DNA from: Planococcaceae bacterium UBA3378
GTDB taxonomy: Bacteria > Bacillota > Bacilli > Bacillales_A > Planococcaceae
DNA: 22,075 nt
Reading direction: 5' to 3'
Assembly: GCA_002359075.1 (NCBI GenBank)
Contig: DEQA01000026.1
Span: 3,774 to 25,848 of the forward strand
Below are positions 14,861 to 22,075 of the stretch, piece by piece. The notes under the pieces are model-generated. The model was not told where the DNA came from. It worked only from the letters and a program-made list of their open reading frames with translations, and made no database searches. The stretch's first letter is position 1. The number at the start of each line of letters is the position of its first letter. The position numbers and the translations under genes are program-made.

Positions 14861-14889
14861 ATTATATCAAAAGCAATAAAAATAAAATA
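14861..14889 (-). promoter_or_regulatory. Extended -10 promoter for uspA
   Basis: On the minus strand, TATAAT (14861-14866) is preceded by TGA, a perfect extended -10. The -35 region (TATTTT, 14884-14889) is poor, as is common with extended -10 promoters. Confidence 0.55.
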
Positions 14890-15016
14890 GCCAATAAGTA
14901 AAAAATGGCAACTTGTTCACATGGATTCTGTAGTTTATGTGAATTTATTTTGCTTTTACTTGAATATTCCTTAATAAGAAAGTATTAAAACAAGTTAAAA
15001 AAAGAAATTGTTTTTC

Positions 15017-15031
15017 AAATTTCTGAATTAT
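15017..15031 (+). promoter_or_regulatory. Possible CodY-like operator upstream of ald
   Basis: Bases 15017-15031 match the CodY box AATTTTCWGAAAATT at 11 of 15 positions, with a perfect TTTCTGAA core. The segment also forms an inverted repeat with AGAAATT at 15003-15009. It lies just upstream of the ald promoter region. AT-rich background makes chance matches likely. Confidence 0.3.
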
Positions 15032-15054
15032 CCGCTTACTAAATGTGAATAAAA

Positions 15055-15063
15055 TGTTACAAT
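15055..15063 (+). promoter_or_regulatory. Extended -10 promoter element for ald
   Basis: TACAAT (15058-15063) is preceded by TGT, an extended -10. The -35 region near 15035-15041 is weak (CTTACT/TTACTA), consistent with a promoter needing an activator. Confidence 0.5.
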
Positions 15064-15106
15064 GGATGTGTTATTTTAACTGTCGTTTATCAGGGAGGGC
15101 TAATGG

Positions 15107-16243
15107 ATGAAAATTGGAATTCCAAAGGAAATTAAAAACAATGAATACCGTGTGGCGATGACACCGGCCGGAGTTATGACGCTTACGGGTGTAGGACATG
15201 AAGTAATCATTGAAGCAGGAGCAGGGGCAGGTTCTTCCTTTACAGATGAAGATTATAAACGTGCCGGAGCAACAATTGTCAACACGGCGGCTGAAGCTTG
15301 GGATGCCGAGATGGTTATGAAAGTAAAGGAACCGTTAGAAAGTGAGTTTGCTTATTTTTATGAAGGGTTGATCTTATTCACTTATTTGCACCTGGCACCG
15401 GAACCGGAGCTGACGAAGGCACTGCTTGACAAAAAGGTCATTGGAATTGCCTATGAAACAGTTCAGCTGGCCAACCGTTCATTGCCGTTACTTACACCGA
15501 TGAGTGAAGTGGCAGGGAAAATGGCTACACAAATCGGTGCCCAATATTTAGAAAAGCTAGGCGGTGGAAAAGGGATTCTACTCGGCGGCGTTTCCGGCGT
15601 GCCACGCGCAAAAGTGACGATTATTGGAGGAGGCATTGCCGGAACAAATGCCGCAAAAATTGCGGTAGGTATGGGAGCAGACGTAACAATTATCGACTTA
15701 AGTGCAGAGCGCCTGCGCCAATTAGATGATCTGTTCGGCAATGATGTACAAACATTGATGTCAAATCCGTTCAATATTGCAGAGAGTGTCCGCACAGCTG
15801 ACCTTGTCATTGGGGCTGTGTTGATTCCAGGGGCAAAGGCACCAAAGCTTGTAACGGAAGAAATGATTCAATCTATGCAGCCGGGATCGGTCGTTGTAGA
15901 TATCGCCATCGATCAAGGCGGGATTTTTGAAACGAGCGACCGTGTCACAACGCATGATGACCCTGTGTATGTGAAGCATGGTGTTGTCCATTACGCGGTA
16001 GCAAATATGCCGGGGGCTGTTCCCCGCACATCTACAATTGCGTTAACGAATAATACGGTGCCGTATGCGCTTGAAATTGCCAATAAAGGCTTTATTCGTG
16101 CTTGTACACAAAATCCGGCACTGCAGCTTGGTGTAAATACGGTAGACGGAGAACTTGTATACGAGGCAGTAGCAGATGCACAAGGAGTAACTTACACACC
16201 GGCTATCGATGTAATTAATCGTTTGGCTGGATTATCGTCATGA
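15107..16243 (+). CDS. ald: Alanine dehydrogenase
   Basis: NAD-dependent interconversion of L-alanine with pyruvate and ammonium; in Bacillus it serves alanine catabolism and is needed for efficient sporulation. The 378 aa length is standard. It starts with MKIGIPKEIKNNEYRVAMTP. Catalytic residues are Lys74 (KVKEP) and His95 (YLHLAPE), corresponding to Lys75/His96 of the mycobacterial enzyme. The Rossmann loop is IGGGIAGTNAA (172-182), and Asp268 in DIAIDQGG is present. ATG at 15107 follows AGGGAGGGC. The stop overlaps the start of an ABC ATPase by four bases, an unusual partner. The divergent adeR activator gene of B. subtilis is absent here and replaced by uspA. Confidence 0.97.
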   Translation: MKIGIPKEIKNNEYRVAMTPAGVMTLTGVGHEVIIEAGAGAGSSFTDEDYKRAGATIVNTAAEAWDAEMVMKVKEPLESEFAYFYEGLILFTYLHLAPEPELTKALLDKKVIGIAYETVQLANRSLPLLTPMSEVAGKMATQIGAQYLEKLGGGKGILLGGVSGVPRAKVTIIGGGIAGTNAAKIAVGMGADVTIIDLSAERLRQLDDLFGNDVQTLMSNPFNIAESVRTADLVIGAVLIPGAKAPKLVTEEMIQSMQPGSVVVDIAIDQGGIFETSDRVTTHDDPVYVKHGVVHYAVANMPGAVPRTSTIALTNNTVPYALEIANKGFIRACTQNPALQLGVNTVDGELVYEAVADAQGVTYTPAIDVINRLAGLSS

Positions 16244-17007
16244 TTCGAATGGAAAACCTTCTTCTCTATCGAAATGGAAAAACCATTTTGCAAGATGTTT
16301 CCTGGGAGGTACGGGACGGAGAGCATTGGGCTATCCTTGGACTAAATGGCAGCGGCAAAACGACACTGCTGAAGGTGATCAATGGCTATCTTTGGCCGAA
16401 TGAAGGCTCTGTGCAAGTGCTTGGTGAAACTTTTGGGAAAGCCGATATCCGGGAAATCCGCAAGTCTATCGGGTGGGTAAGTGCTGCGATGGTTGAGGAA
16501 TTCGACCGCCGCGATCCGGCTATAGAGATTGTACTTAGCGGGAAATACGGGGCTATCCGTTTATTTGAATCAGTCGCTGAAGCAGAAATTGCAGAAGGTG
16601 TCCACTTAATGGAACATTTCGGTATTGCGCACCTTGCAAACAGGCCGTTTGAATATTTATCGCAGGGAGAACGGCAACGGGTGCAAATAGCTCGCGCCAT
16701 GATGGCACAGCCTAAGCTGCTTATTTTAGACGAGCCTTGTACCGGGTTGGATTTAATCGAAAGGGAGCATTTGCTTCATACGATTCGTGATTTAGCGGAA
16801 TCCGGTAATGTGACGCTTCTCTATGTTACCCATCATGTTGAAGAAATTTTGCCTTGCTTTACGCATACGCTGCTTATGCAAGATGGGCGGGTATTTGCAC
16901 AAGGTGAAAGGGATGTACTGCTGAACGGGAAAACATTATCTTCATTTTTTAATCATGATGTTGCCGTCCAATTAGAAAACGGAAGAGCGTGGATAGCAGT
17001 AAAATAG
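16240..17007 (+). CDS. ABC transporter ATP-binding protein, orphan (YlmA/ModF-like)
   Basis: A single ABC ATPase domain of 255 aa. Walker A is GLNGSGKT at 34-41, the signature LSQGERQ at 140-146, Walker B LLILDEP at 160-166 and the H-loop histidine in THH (198-199), so ATP hydrolysis should work. No membrane segment is present, and no permease or binding-protein gene is adjacent, so it is either assembled with an unlinked permease or acts in a non-transport role. Closest recalled family is the YlmA/ModF type (COG1119). The ATG at 16240 overlaps the ald stop (ATGA); there is no recognisable ribosome binding site, so translation probably depends on ald. An internal ATG at 16249 also lacks one. 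A shared terminator follows. Confidence 0.88.
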   Translation: MIRMENLLLYRNGKTILQDVSWEVRDGEHWAILGLNGSGKTTLLKVINGYLWPNEGSVQVLGETFGKADIREIRKSIGWVSAAMVEEFDRRDPAIEIVLSGKYGAIRLFESVAEAEIAEGVHLMEHFGIAHLANRPFEYLSQGERQRVQIARAMMAQPKLLILDEPCTGLDLIEREHLLHTIRDLAESGNVTLLYVTHHVEEILPCFTHTLLMQDGRVFAQGERDVLLNGKTLSSFFNHDVAVQLENGRAWIAVK

Positions 17008-17014
17008 TTAGATA

Positions 17015-17051
17015 AAAAACGAGTGGAGACGTAATTGCTCCACTCGTTTTT
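17015..17051. terminator. Bidirectional terminator after the ABC ATPase
   Basis: AAAAACGAGTGGAG (17015-17028) and CTCCACTCGTTTTT (17038-17051) form a perfect 14-bp stem with a 9-base loop. It can end both the ald operon and the convergent peptidase gene. Nothing is recognised in 17052-17192. Confidence 0.93.
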
Positions 17052-17192
17052 ATTGTTAATAAAGTATAGAATATCGTACGAGGTGCTTGACCATTTTCGT
17101 TTCATACCAGCTGATCAAAGCTGTTTTTCGATCGCCTATGACTAGCAAGCCTAATAAACAGTGGTTTGTGGTGTCTACGCAGCTATATTTTC

Positions 17193-18284
17193 TTATCGAT
17201 TAATAATCATTAATTCTTTCGGGAATTTTGTTAACACTTCGACGCCGTCTTTTGTCACAACCACATCATCTTCAATCCGTACCCCTGTCACGTCAGCTTT
17301 GTAAATGCCTGGTTCAATAGTAAAGACCATACCTTCTTCCATGAGCAATTCATTTACTCCTGTAATAGAAGGGAATTCATGGACAGAAATACCAAGCCCG
17401 TGCCCTAAACGGTGCGGGAAGTATTCCCCGTAACCCGCATCAGCAATAGCATCACGTGCTATTTTATCTAAATCCATCGCACGCACCCCTGGTTTGACGG
17501 CTGCGATCGCATCTTCATTCGCTTTTAATACAGCCTGATAAATGTCGCGCTGCGCATCGTTTACCTCGCCAAATGCTACTGTTCGTGTAATGTCTGAGCA
17601 ATATCCTTCGTAAATAACGCCAAGGTCGAATAATACCATATCGCCTCGATTGATTTTACGGTTGCCGGGTACACCATGCGGGGAAGCAGATTTTTCTCCT
17701 GCCAGCACCATTGTATCGAAGCTCATTGAGCAGCCCTTTGCCTTTACAGCGGATTCAATCTCATTTAATACTTCCATTTCTGTTTTACCCTCTGCAAGTG
17801 CATCACATCCGACTTGAACAGCGTAATCGGCAAGTTCTGCTGCCTTGCGCATTTTTTCCAATTCCTCATCGGATTTAATAACGCGCATAGCATTAATTTG
17901 GTCATCCAGACGCTCAAATCGCGCATCCGGATAATGAGCGATCAGCTCTTCTAGGCGTTCTACTGTTAAATGTGTTTTTTCTATTGCGAAAGAGCGGATT
18001 GTGACACCGCGTTTTGCTGCAGCCTGTGCCACTTTGTCCCAAGCATTTTCCGTATCCAAATGTCCAATTGTTTCAAATGACCAGCCGGCAGCTACAGCAT
18101 CCGGCACTTCCATTTGCGGGCAAATTAAAAACGGCTCTGCATCTTGGAATACCATGACGCCAAGCAATCTTTCGTGTGGGTCGCTCAAGAAGCCTGAAAA
18201 GTAAAATACATTATCAGGCGTCGTAATAAGGGCGGCATCTATCTGTTTTTCTTTTAAAAAATCTTGTAATTGTTGTAGTTTCAT
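17193..18284 (-). CDS. Xaa-Pro peptidase, M24 family
   Basis: Cytosolic metallopeptidase of the aminopeptidase P/prolidase fold, cleaving the bond before proline in peptides. The 363 aa protein has an N-terminal creatinase-like domain (1-125) and a C-terminal pita-bread domain. All five metal ligands are present: Asp220 (FDLG), Asp231 (SDITRT), His295 (GHGLG), Glu324 (TIEPG) and Glu338 (RIED), plus the substrate-binding His203 (SPHG). Whether it is a dipeptidase (PepQ/YkvY-like) or a short aminopeptidase (YqhT-like) is uncertain. Two ATGs fit the start: 18290 lies only four bases from AGGAGG, 18284 lies ten bases away and gives the usual MKL N-terminus, so I prefer 18284. It is divergent from ytkL. 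Confidence 0.92.
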   Translation of the reverse strand: MKLQQLQDFLKEKQIDAALITTPDNVFYFSGFLSDPHERLLGVMVFQDAEPFLICPQMEVPDAVAAGWSFETIGHLDTENAWDKVAQAAAKRGVTIRSFAIEKTHLTVERLEELIAHYPDARFERLDDQINAMRVIKSDEELEKMRKAAELADYAVQVGCDALAEGKTEMEVLNEIESAVKAKGCSMSFDTMVLAGEKSASPHGVPGNRKINRGDMVLFDLGVIYEGYCSDITRTVAFGEVNDAQRDIYQAVLKANEDAIAAVKPGVRAMDLDKIARDAIADAGYGEYFPHRLGHGLGISVHEFPSITGVNELLMEEGMVFTIEPGIYKADVTGVRIEDDVVVTKDGVEVLTKFPKELMIINR

Positions 18285-18332
18285 CAACATAAAGCCTCCT
18301 TGTAATGATTGATATATGGCATTAAAATCATA

Positions 18333-18353
18333 GCAGAAAAAAGGGTTTTCTGC
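18333..18353. repeat. Perfect 8-bp palindrome between peptidase gene and ytkL
   Basis: GCAGAAAA (18333-18340) and TTTTCTGC (18346-18353) flank AAGGG midway in a 118-base divergent region. The location suits an operator, though the A/T tracts also resemble a weak terminator. Confidence 0.5.
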
Positions 18354-18402
18354 ATTATTGTCGAAGTAAAGTAAGTGAGAAATAGTTTGAAGGAGGGTTT
18401 TG

Positions 18403-19086
18403 ATGGAAATTTCGTATCATGGTCATTCTGTTGTAAAAATTAAAACAGAAGGAAAAACGATATTAATTGACCCATTCATCAATGGAAATGAATTAACAGA
18501 TTTAAAAGTAGAGGATCAAAAACCGGATGTCATTTTATTGACGCACGGCCACAATGACCATGTGGGTGACACCGTAGAGATTGCCAAGGCAAGTGATGCA
18601 CTTGTAGTTGCGCCAAATGAATTAGCGGTGTATCTTGGCTGGCAGGGCCTGAATACCCACCCAATGCATATTGGTGGAGCGCGCCAGTTCGATTTCGGAA
18701 AGGTAAAGTTCACACAGGCATTCCACGGTTCCTCTTATACAACTCCTGATAATGAGATTATTTATACAGGTATGCCGGCTGGAATTCTCTTTACAGCAGA
18801 AGGCAAGACCATCTATCATGCTGGTGATACGGCGCTGTTTTCTGATATGAAACTGATCGGTGAACGCCACCCTGTTGATGTTTTATTCATTCCAATCGGT
18901 GATAATTTCACGATGGGGCCGGAAGATGCGGCATATGCCGTGTCATTGATCAAGCCGAAAATTGTCGTGCCTGTTCATTACAATACATTCCCGCCAATCC
19001 AGGTAGATCCGCAGAAATTTGCCGACCTGGTAGAAGGGGCAGATGTCCAGATTCTGCAGGCGGGCGAATTGGTTACATTTAAATAG
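18403..19086 (+). CDS. ytkL: Metal-dependent hydrolase, metallo-beta-lactamase fold (YtkL, UPF0173)
   Basis: Conserved hydrolase of unknown substrate. The 227 aa length matches the UPF0173 family. The metal-binding signature THGHNDH lies near residues 47-53, followed by further ligand motifs in FHGS, HAGDTALF and the C-terminal VPVHYNTFP. The protein starts MEISYHGHS, the family norm. An in-frame TTG at 18400 is possible, but the ATG at 18403 is better spaced from AAGGAGGG (18390-18397). It is monocistronic, with a terminator downstream. The neighbouring M24 peptidase is divergent; no functional link is evident. Same gene name and family exist in B. subtilis near ytoI. Confidence 0.92.
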   Translation: MEISYHGHSVVKIKTEGKTILIDPFINGNELTDLKVEDQKPDVILLTHGHNDHVGDTVEIAKASDALVVAPNELAVYLGWQGLNTHPMHIGGARQFDFGKVKFTQAFHGSSYTTPDNEIIYTGMPAGILFTAEGKTIYHAGDTALFSDMKLIGERHPVDVLFIPIGDNFTMGPEDAAYAVSLIKPKIVVPVHYNTFPPIQVDPQKFADLVEGADVQILQAGELVTFK

Positions 19087-19105
19087 ACCATCCCATCGTG
19101 CGTAT

Positions 19106-19155
19106 AAGCGCAGGAAAGGCTGCATACAGGCTTTTCCTGCGCTTTTTTATTTTTA
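19106..19155 (+). terminator. Strong terminator after ytkL
   Basis: AAGCGCAGGAAA (19106-19117) pairs with TTTCCTGCGCTT (19133-19144), followed by TTTTTATTTTT. Confidence 0.92.
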
Positions 19156-19238
19156 ATGACGTATAGGATAGAATAAAGAAATGAAGAGAAAGAAATTGCG
19201 CGGTCAACCTTAAATTTTCGTAAAGAAATGTAGAAATA

Positions 19239-19247
19239 TGGTACACT
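19239..19247 (+). promoter_or_regulatory. Extended -10 promoter element for ytoI
   Basis: TACACT (19242-19247) is preceded by TGG (19239-19241), an extended -10, 37 bases before the gene. No good -35 is seen. Confidence 0.45.
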
Positions 19248-19283
19248 AATGGCAGGAATGAATGATGAGGAATAGGTGATATT

Positions 19284-20591
19284 GTGTCTACAAAACATGA
19301 AAAGATTTTGCAATATATTGAATCGTTACCGGTAGGAGATAAGATTTCGGTACGCCAAATTGCAAAGGAAATGCAAGTGAGTGAGGGAACGGCTTACCGG
19401 GCGATCAAGGAAGCAGAGAATCGCAGGCTCGTCAGTTCGATTGAGCGTGTTGGAACGATTCGTATCGAAAAGAAAAAGAAGGAAAATATCGAACGGCTGA
19501 CGTTTGCGGAAATTGTCAATATCATAGACGGCCAAGTGCTTGGTGGGAAAGACGGCCTACATAAAACATTGACGAAATTTGTTATTGGCGCTATGAAGCT
19601 TGAAGATATGATGCGTTATACAAATGCGGGAAGTTTATTAATTGTCGGTAACCGTACGCAGGCACATGAACATGCTTTGACAGCGGGAGCCGCGGTACTT
19701 ATTACAGGAGGCTTTGATACGACTGATGAAAACAAGCGCCTGGCTGATAAGCTGGAATTGCCGATTATATCTACAAGCTATGATACGTTTTCGGTAGCTA
19801 CTATGATCAATCGTGCCATTTATGACCAATTGATTAAAAAGGATATATTACTGATCGAGGATATTTATATTCCTCTTGAAAATACGGCAGTGCTGCGCAG
19901 TGACCAGACAATTATGCATTTCCGTAAGAAGAATGCATCAACGACTCATGGAGCCTTTCCGGTAGTAACGGCCCAAAACAAACTGGTCGGGATGGTTACA
20001 ACAAAAGATGTTATCGGAAGAGAAGATGACGAAGCGATTGAGAAGGTCATGACAAAAAATCCAATTGCCGCTTCAATGAAAACAAGTGTTGCTTCTGCCG
20101 GCCACCGGATGATTTGGGAAGGAATCGATCTTATTCCGGTAGTGAATGATGATGGTATTTTACAGGGGGTCATCAGCCGGCAGGATGTGTTAAAGGCGAT
20201 CCAAACAGCACAACGTCAGCCCCAGCATGGCGAGACGATTGATGATTTAGTGAAAAATGAAATGAAAGTCATTGGTGATGAGGATGTAATGGTGGAATTT
20301 ACAGTAACGCCGCAAATGACGAATCAATTCGGGGCTCTTTCATACGGAGCTTTTACAACACTGCTTTCTGAGGTGGGGGCATTTGCATTAAAGCGTCGAA
20401 AACGCGGAGATGCAGTGGCAGAAAACATGACCATTTACTTTATTAAACCAGTTCAAATGGAAAGTGTATTGACAGTAAAGCCTCGAATTTTAGATATGAG
20501 CCGTAAATTCGTGAAAATGGATTTTGAAGTGTTTAATGGTACAATCCTTGTAGGAAAAGCGATGATGATGTTCCAGCTGTTAGAGCGTTAA
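19284..20591 (+). CDS. ytoI: HTH-DRTGG-CBS-hotdog regulatory protein (YtoI)
   Basis: Probable ligand-sensing regulator, function not established. The 435 aa protein combines four parts: an N-terminal winged-helix-like HTH (residues 19-50, ISVRQIAKEMQVSEGTAYRAI), a DRTGG domain (75-180, with LITGGFD at 139-145), a tandem CBS pair (195-305, with FPVVTAQNKLVGMVTTKDV and IPVVNDDGILQGVISRQDV) and a C-terminal hotdog/thioesterase-like domain (315-435). CBS pairs commonly bind adenine nucleotides and hotdog domains bind acyl-CoA, so it may join energy and acyl-CoA status to DNA binding (inference). It starts at GTG 19284 after AGGTGAT; no ATG is close. Length matches B. subtilis YtoI. It precedes ytpI (opposite strand) and nrnA. 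Confidence 0.9.
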   Translation: MSTKHEKILQYIESLPVGDKISVRQIAKEMQVSEGTAYRAIKEAENRRLVSSIERVGTIRIEKKKKENIERLTFAEIVNIIDGQVLGGKDGLHKTLTKFVIGAMKLEDMMRYTNAGSLLIVGNRTQAHEHALTAGAAVLITGGFDTTDENKRLADKLELPIISTSYDTFSVATMINRAIYDQLIKKDILLIEDIYIPLENTAVLRSDQTIMHFRKKNASTTHGAFPVVTAQNKLVGMVTTKDVIGREDDEAIEKVMTKNPIAASMKTSVASAGHRMIWEGIDLIPVVNDDGILQGVISRQDVLKAIQTAQRQPQHGETIDDLVKNEMKVIGDEDVMVEFTVTPQMTNQFGALSYGAFTTLLSEVGAFALKRRKRGDAVAENMTIYFIKPVQMESVLTVKPRILDMSRKFVKMDFEVFNGTILVGKAMMMFQLLER

Positions 20592-20660
20592 AGGAACAGA
20601 GCTATGCAGATAAGCCCGCTTATCCAGTGAATTTGAAAAGCATTGTTTTTTATCTGCATC

Positions 20661-20695
20661 AAAAAAGAGGCGGCAAATTGCCCCCTCTTCTTTTA
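20661..20695. terminator. Bidirectional terminator between ytoI and ytpI
   Basis: AAAAGAGG and CCTCTTCTTTT enclose GGC/GCC pairs around a short loop (20663-20694). A-rich and T-rich flanks serve both convergent genes. Confidence 0.85.
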
Positions 20696-20698
20696 AAG

Positions 20699-21010
20699 TT
20701 ACTGGTTCAGTCTATATTCCTCTTCAACATATTGCCCTTCATGGCGTGCACGCTTATAGTTATTGACTGCCATTCCTGCGCCTATAATAACAAAGACAAC
20801 AGCAACAGCATAGCCTACGAAAGTTGGGTAGATAATCGTCACATTCAAACCGAAGAAAACCATAAAAATACCTAGGACGGTACCAGCCTTTGCTGTATAC
20901 CATTTTTTTCGGATAGGTAGTGTTGAACGGAACTGTTTCGTTTTATAATAGAAGTAAGCAACGAAAGATAAGATAATACCTGCAACAAATAAAAAATTCA
21001 ACATATTCAT
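20699..21010 (-). CDS. ytpI: Small membrane protein YtpI
   Basis: Integral membrane protein of unknown function, 103 aa. Three hydrophobic segments are visible near residues 4-20, 42-60 and 64-82. A basic loop (LPIRKKW, 31-37) follows the first, and a charged C-terminal tail ends the protein (NYKRARHEGQYVEEEYRLNQ). Position between ytoI and nrnA matches B. subtilis ytpI. The ATG at 21010 follows GGAGG with six bases of spacing; the second ATG at 21004 is less well placed. It is transcribed against both neighbours and shares the ytoI terminator. No enzymatic motif is seen. Confidence 0.88.
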   Translation of the reverse strand: MNMLNFLFVAGIILSFVAYFYYKTKQFRSTLPIRKKWYTAKAGTVLGIFMVFFGLNVTIIYPTFVGYAVAVVFVIIGAGMAVNNYKRARHEGQYVEEEYRLNQ

Positions 21011-21104
21011 AGTGAACCTCCAGTTAAAAGCAAAGCTGTTATTATTGTAACGATTTTGGAAAAAAATTGCGAATGGAATTCACTGCGTAGTAGGAGGAAT
21101 CGTC

Positions 21105-22049
21105 TTGAAACGACAAATCATTGACACAATTGAGAAATATGATCACATCATTATTCATCGTCATGTACGACCCGATCCGGATGCATATGGTTCCCAGTTT
21201 GGACTGGCAGAAGTGATCAAACATAATTATCCGGAGAAAACGGTCCATACAGTCGGCGAACATGATGAGTCCCTAACCTTTTTGCGGACACCTGAGCGCA
21301 TTGCCGATGAGGCATTTCATCATGCACTTGTTATCGTAACAGATACAGCAAATACAGAACGTATCGATGATGGGCGCTATACAAAAGGTGATTTTCTAAT
21401 TAAGATCGATCACCATCCGAATGATGATCAATATGGAGATCTGTTATGGGTCGATACAACGGCAAGCTCCTGCTCCGAAATGATTTACGACTTATTTGAA
21501 GAGGGTAAAGATTATAAAGGCTGGACACTTTCAGATGAGGCCGCCCGTCTGTTATTTGCGGGTATCGTAGGAGATACAGGACGTTTCTTGTTCCCGAGTG
21601 CCACGCTTAAAACATTTGAAACAGCGGGTCATCTTATCCAGTATAATTTTGACCGGAATGCTGTTTATGACGGCATGTATGAAATGGACCGCAAATTGCT
21701 GAATTTACAAGGATATATTTATCAGCATTTCGTTATGGATGAGTATGGAGCAGCTTATATAAAGGTAACAAAAGATGTGTTAAAGGAATTTGATGTTACG
21801 CCTTCAGAAACTTCATTGCTCGTTGGTTCACTGGGGAATGTTAAAGGCATTTGTGCATGGGTTTTCTTTATCGAGGAGGAAACATCGATCCGCGTACGCC
21901 TTCGTTCGAAAGGGCCGATTATTAATCAATTGGCGAAAAAATATAATGGCGGCGGCCATCCATTAGCTTCAGGTGCTTCTGTCACAACATGGCAACAGGC
22001 AGAACAGGTCATTGCAGACTTAACAGAAATTTGCCGTACCCATCAATAA
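21105..22049 (+). CDS. nrnA: NrnA: nanoRNase and pAp phosphatase (YtqI, DHH-DHHA1)
   Basis: Degrades short oligoribonucleotides and dephosphorylates 3'-phosphoadenosine 5'-phosphate; relatives also act on the linear dinucleotides left from cyclic dinucleotides. The 314 aa length agrees with B. subtilis NrnA (313). The DHH domain carries motif I HRHVRPDPDAYGS (His20, Asp24, Asp26), Asp80 in VTDT and the DHH motif IDHHP (101-105). The DHHA1 domain ends with the GGGH motif (282-285). All Mn-binding residues seem intact. The TTG start at 21105 follows TAGGAGGAA (21091-21099) with seven bases of spacing, and gives the expected N-terminus. A further gene begins 19 bases downstream, probably in the same operon. 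Confidence 0.95.
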   Translation: MKRQIIDTIEKYDHIIIHRHVRPDPDAYGSQFGLAEVIKHNYPEKTVHTVGEHDESLTFLRTPERIADEAFHHALVIVTDTANTERIDDGRYTKGDFLIKIDHHPNDDQYGDLLWVDTTASSCSEMIYDLFEEGKDYKGWTLSDEAARLLFAGIVGDTGRFLFPSATLKTFETAGHLIQYNFDRNAVYDGMYEMDRKLLNLQGYIYQHFVMDEYGAAYIKVTKDVLKEFDVTPSETSLLVGSLGNVKGICAWVFFIEEETSIRVRLRSKGPIINQLAKKYNGGGHPLASGASVTTWQQAEQVIADLTEICRTHQ

Positions 22050-22068
22050 CAATACAAGGAGGGACGAA

Positions 22069-22075
22069 ATGGTGG
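22069..22075 (+). CDS. Start of a downstream gene, truncated by the window edge
   Basis: AAGGAGGG (22056-22063) followed by ATG at 22069 marks a translation start, but only two codons and one base (ATG GTG G) are present. By synteny this would be dnaE or a ytrI/ytrH-type gene; the sequence cannot decide. Confidence 0.6.

Noticed and set aside
17052..17192. Possible small gene or RNA between the ABC ATPase terminator and the peptidase gene
   Set aside because: No ORF with an SD, no clear hairpin plus T run and no repeated motif.
1..22075. Mobile element, CRISPR array, tRNA or horizontally acquired island
   Set aside because: No transposase, integrase, regular repeat array, tRNA-like cloverleaf or shift in gene style was seen.

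Overview
The window looks like a piece of core chromosome from a low-GC, spore-forming member of the Bacillales. Three things support this: strong AGGAGG-type ribosome binding sites before almost every gene, an alpha/beta-type small acid-soluble spore protein with a sigma-G-like promoter, and a gene order matching the Bacillus subtilis rpsD-ytrP-ytsP-hisJ-ezrA-nifZ-thiI-sspA-ytcI-sppA-yteJ-tpx-ytxK...ytkL-ytoI-ytpI-ytqI backbone (order recalled, not searched). Protein character and the genes missing from that backbone suggest Lysinibacillus/Solibacillus-type Planococcaceae; this is an impression, not a computed placement. I see no insertion sequence, prophage, CRISPR array, tRNA or rRNA.

Layout. 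Positions 1-520 (minus): start of rpsD with its long 5' leader and promoter. 713-2581 (plus): a GAF/GGDEF diguanylate cyclase. 2627-3916 (minus): a hisJ-msrC operon (histidinol phosphatase, free methionine-R-sulfoxide reductase). 4215-5924: ezrA, a negative regulator of FtsZ rings. 6107-8460: nifZ-thiI, a cysteine desulfurase overlapping its tRNA 4-thiouridine/thiazole sulfurtransferase partner. 8551-8757: an alpha/beta SASP gene. 8976-10559: an acyl-CoA synthetase. 10741-12373: sppA and an RDD membrane protein (SppI/YteJ type) behind a sigma-W-type promoter. 12597-13103: tpx. 13268-14194: ytxK, an orphan adenine-methyltransferase-like protein. 14383-14829 (minus): a universal stress protein. 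15107-17007: ald, overlapping by 4 bases a lone ABC ATPase gene. 17193-18284 (minus): an M24 Xaa-Pro peptidase. 18403-19086: ytkL. 19284-20591: ytoI (HTH-DRTGG-CBS-hotdog). 20699-21010 (minus): ytpI. 21105-22049: nrnA. 22069-end: first bases of another gene.

How the genes work together. Most units are one or two genes separated by good intrinsic terminators, several of them shared by convergent genes. Functional pairs that can be argued are nifZ-thiI (sulfur relay), sppA-sppI (membrane protease and proposed inhibitor) and hisJ-msrC (co-transcribed, no obvious pathway link). Envelope or oxidative stress and division themes recur (sppA, tpx, msrC, ezrA).

I found no convincing wholly new system. 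The best places for a second look are non-coding: a structured 298-base hisJ/ezrA divergent region, a foldable leader before nifZ, and three hairpins after ytxK. Among proteins the candidates are the ald-coupled orphan ABC ATPase, YtxK with its altered catalytic motif, and the four-domain YtoI next to nrnA.
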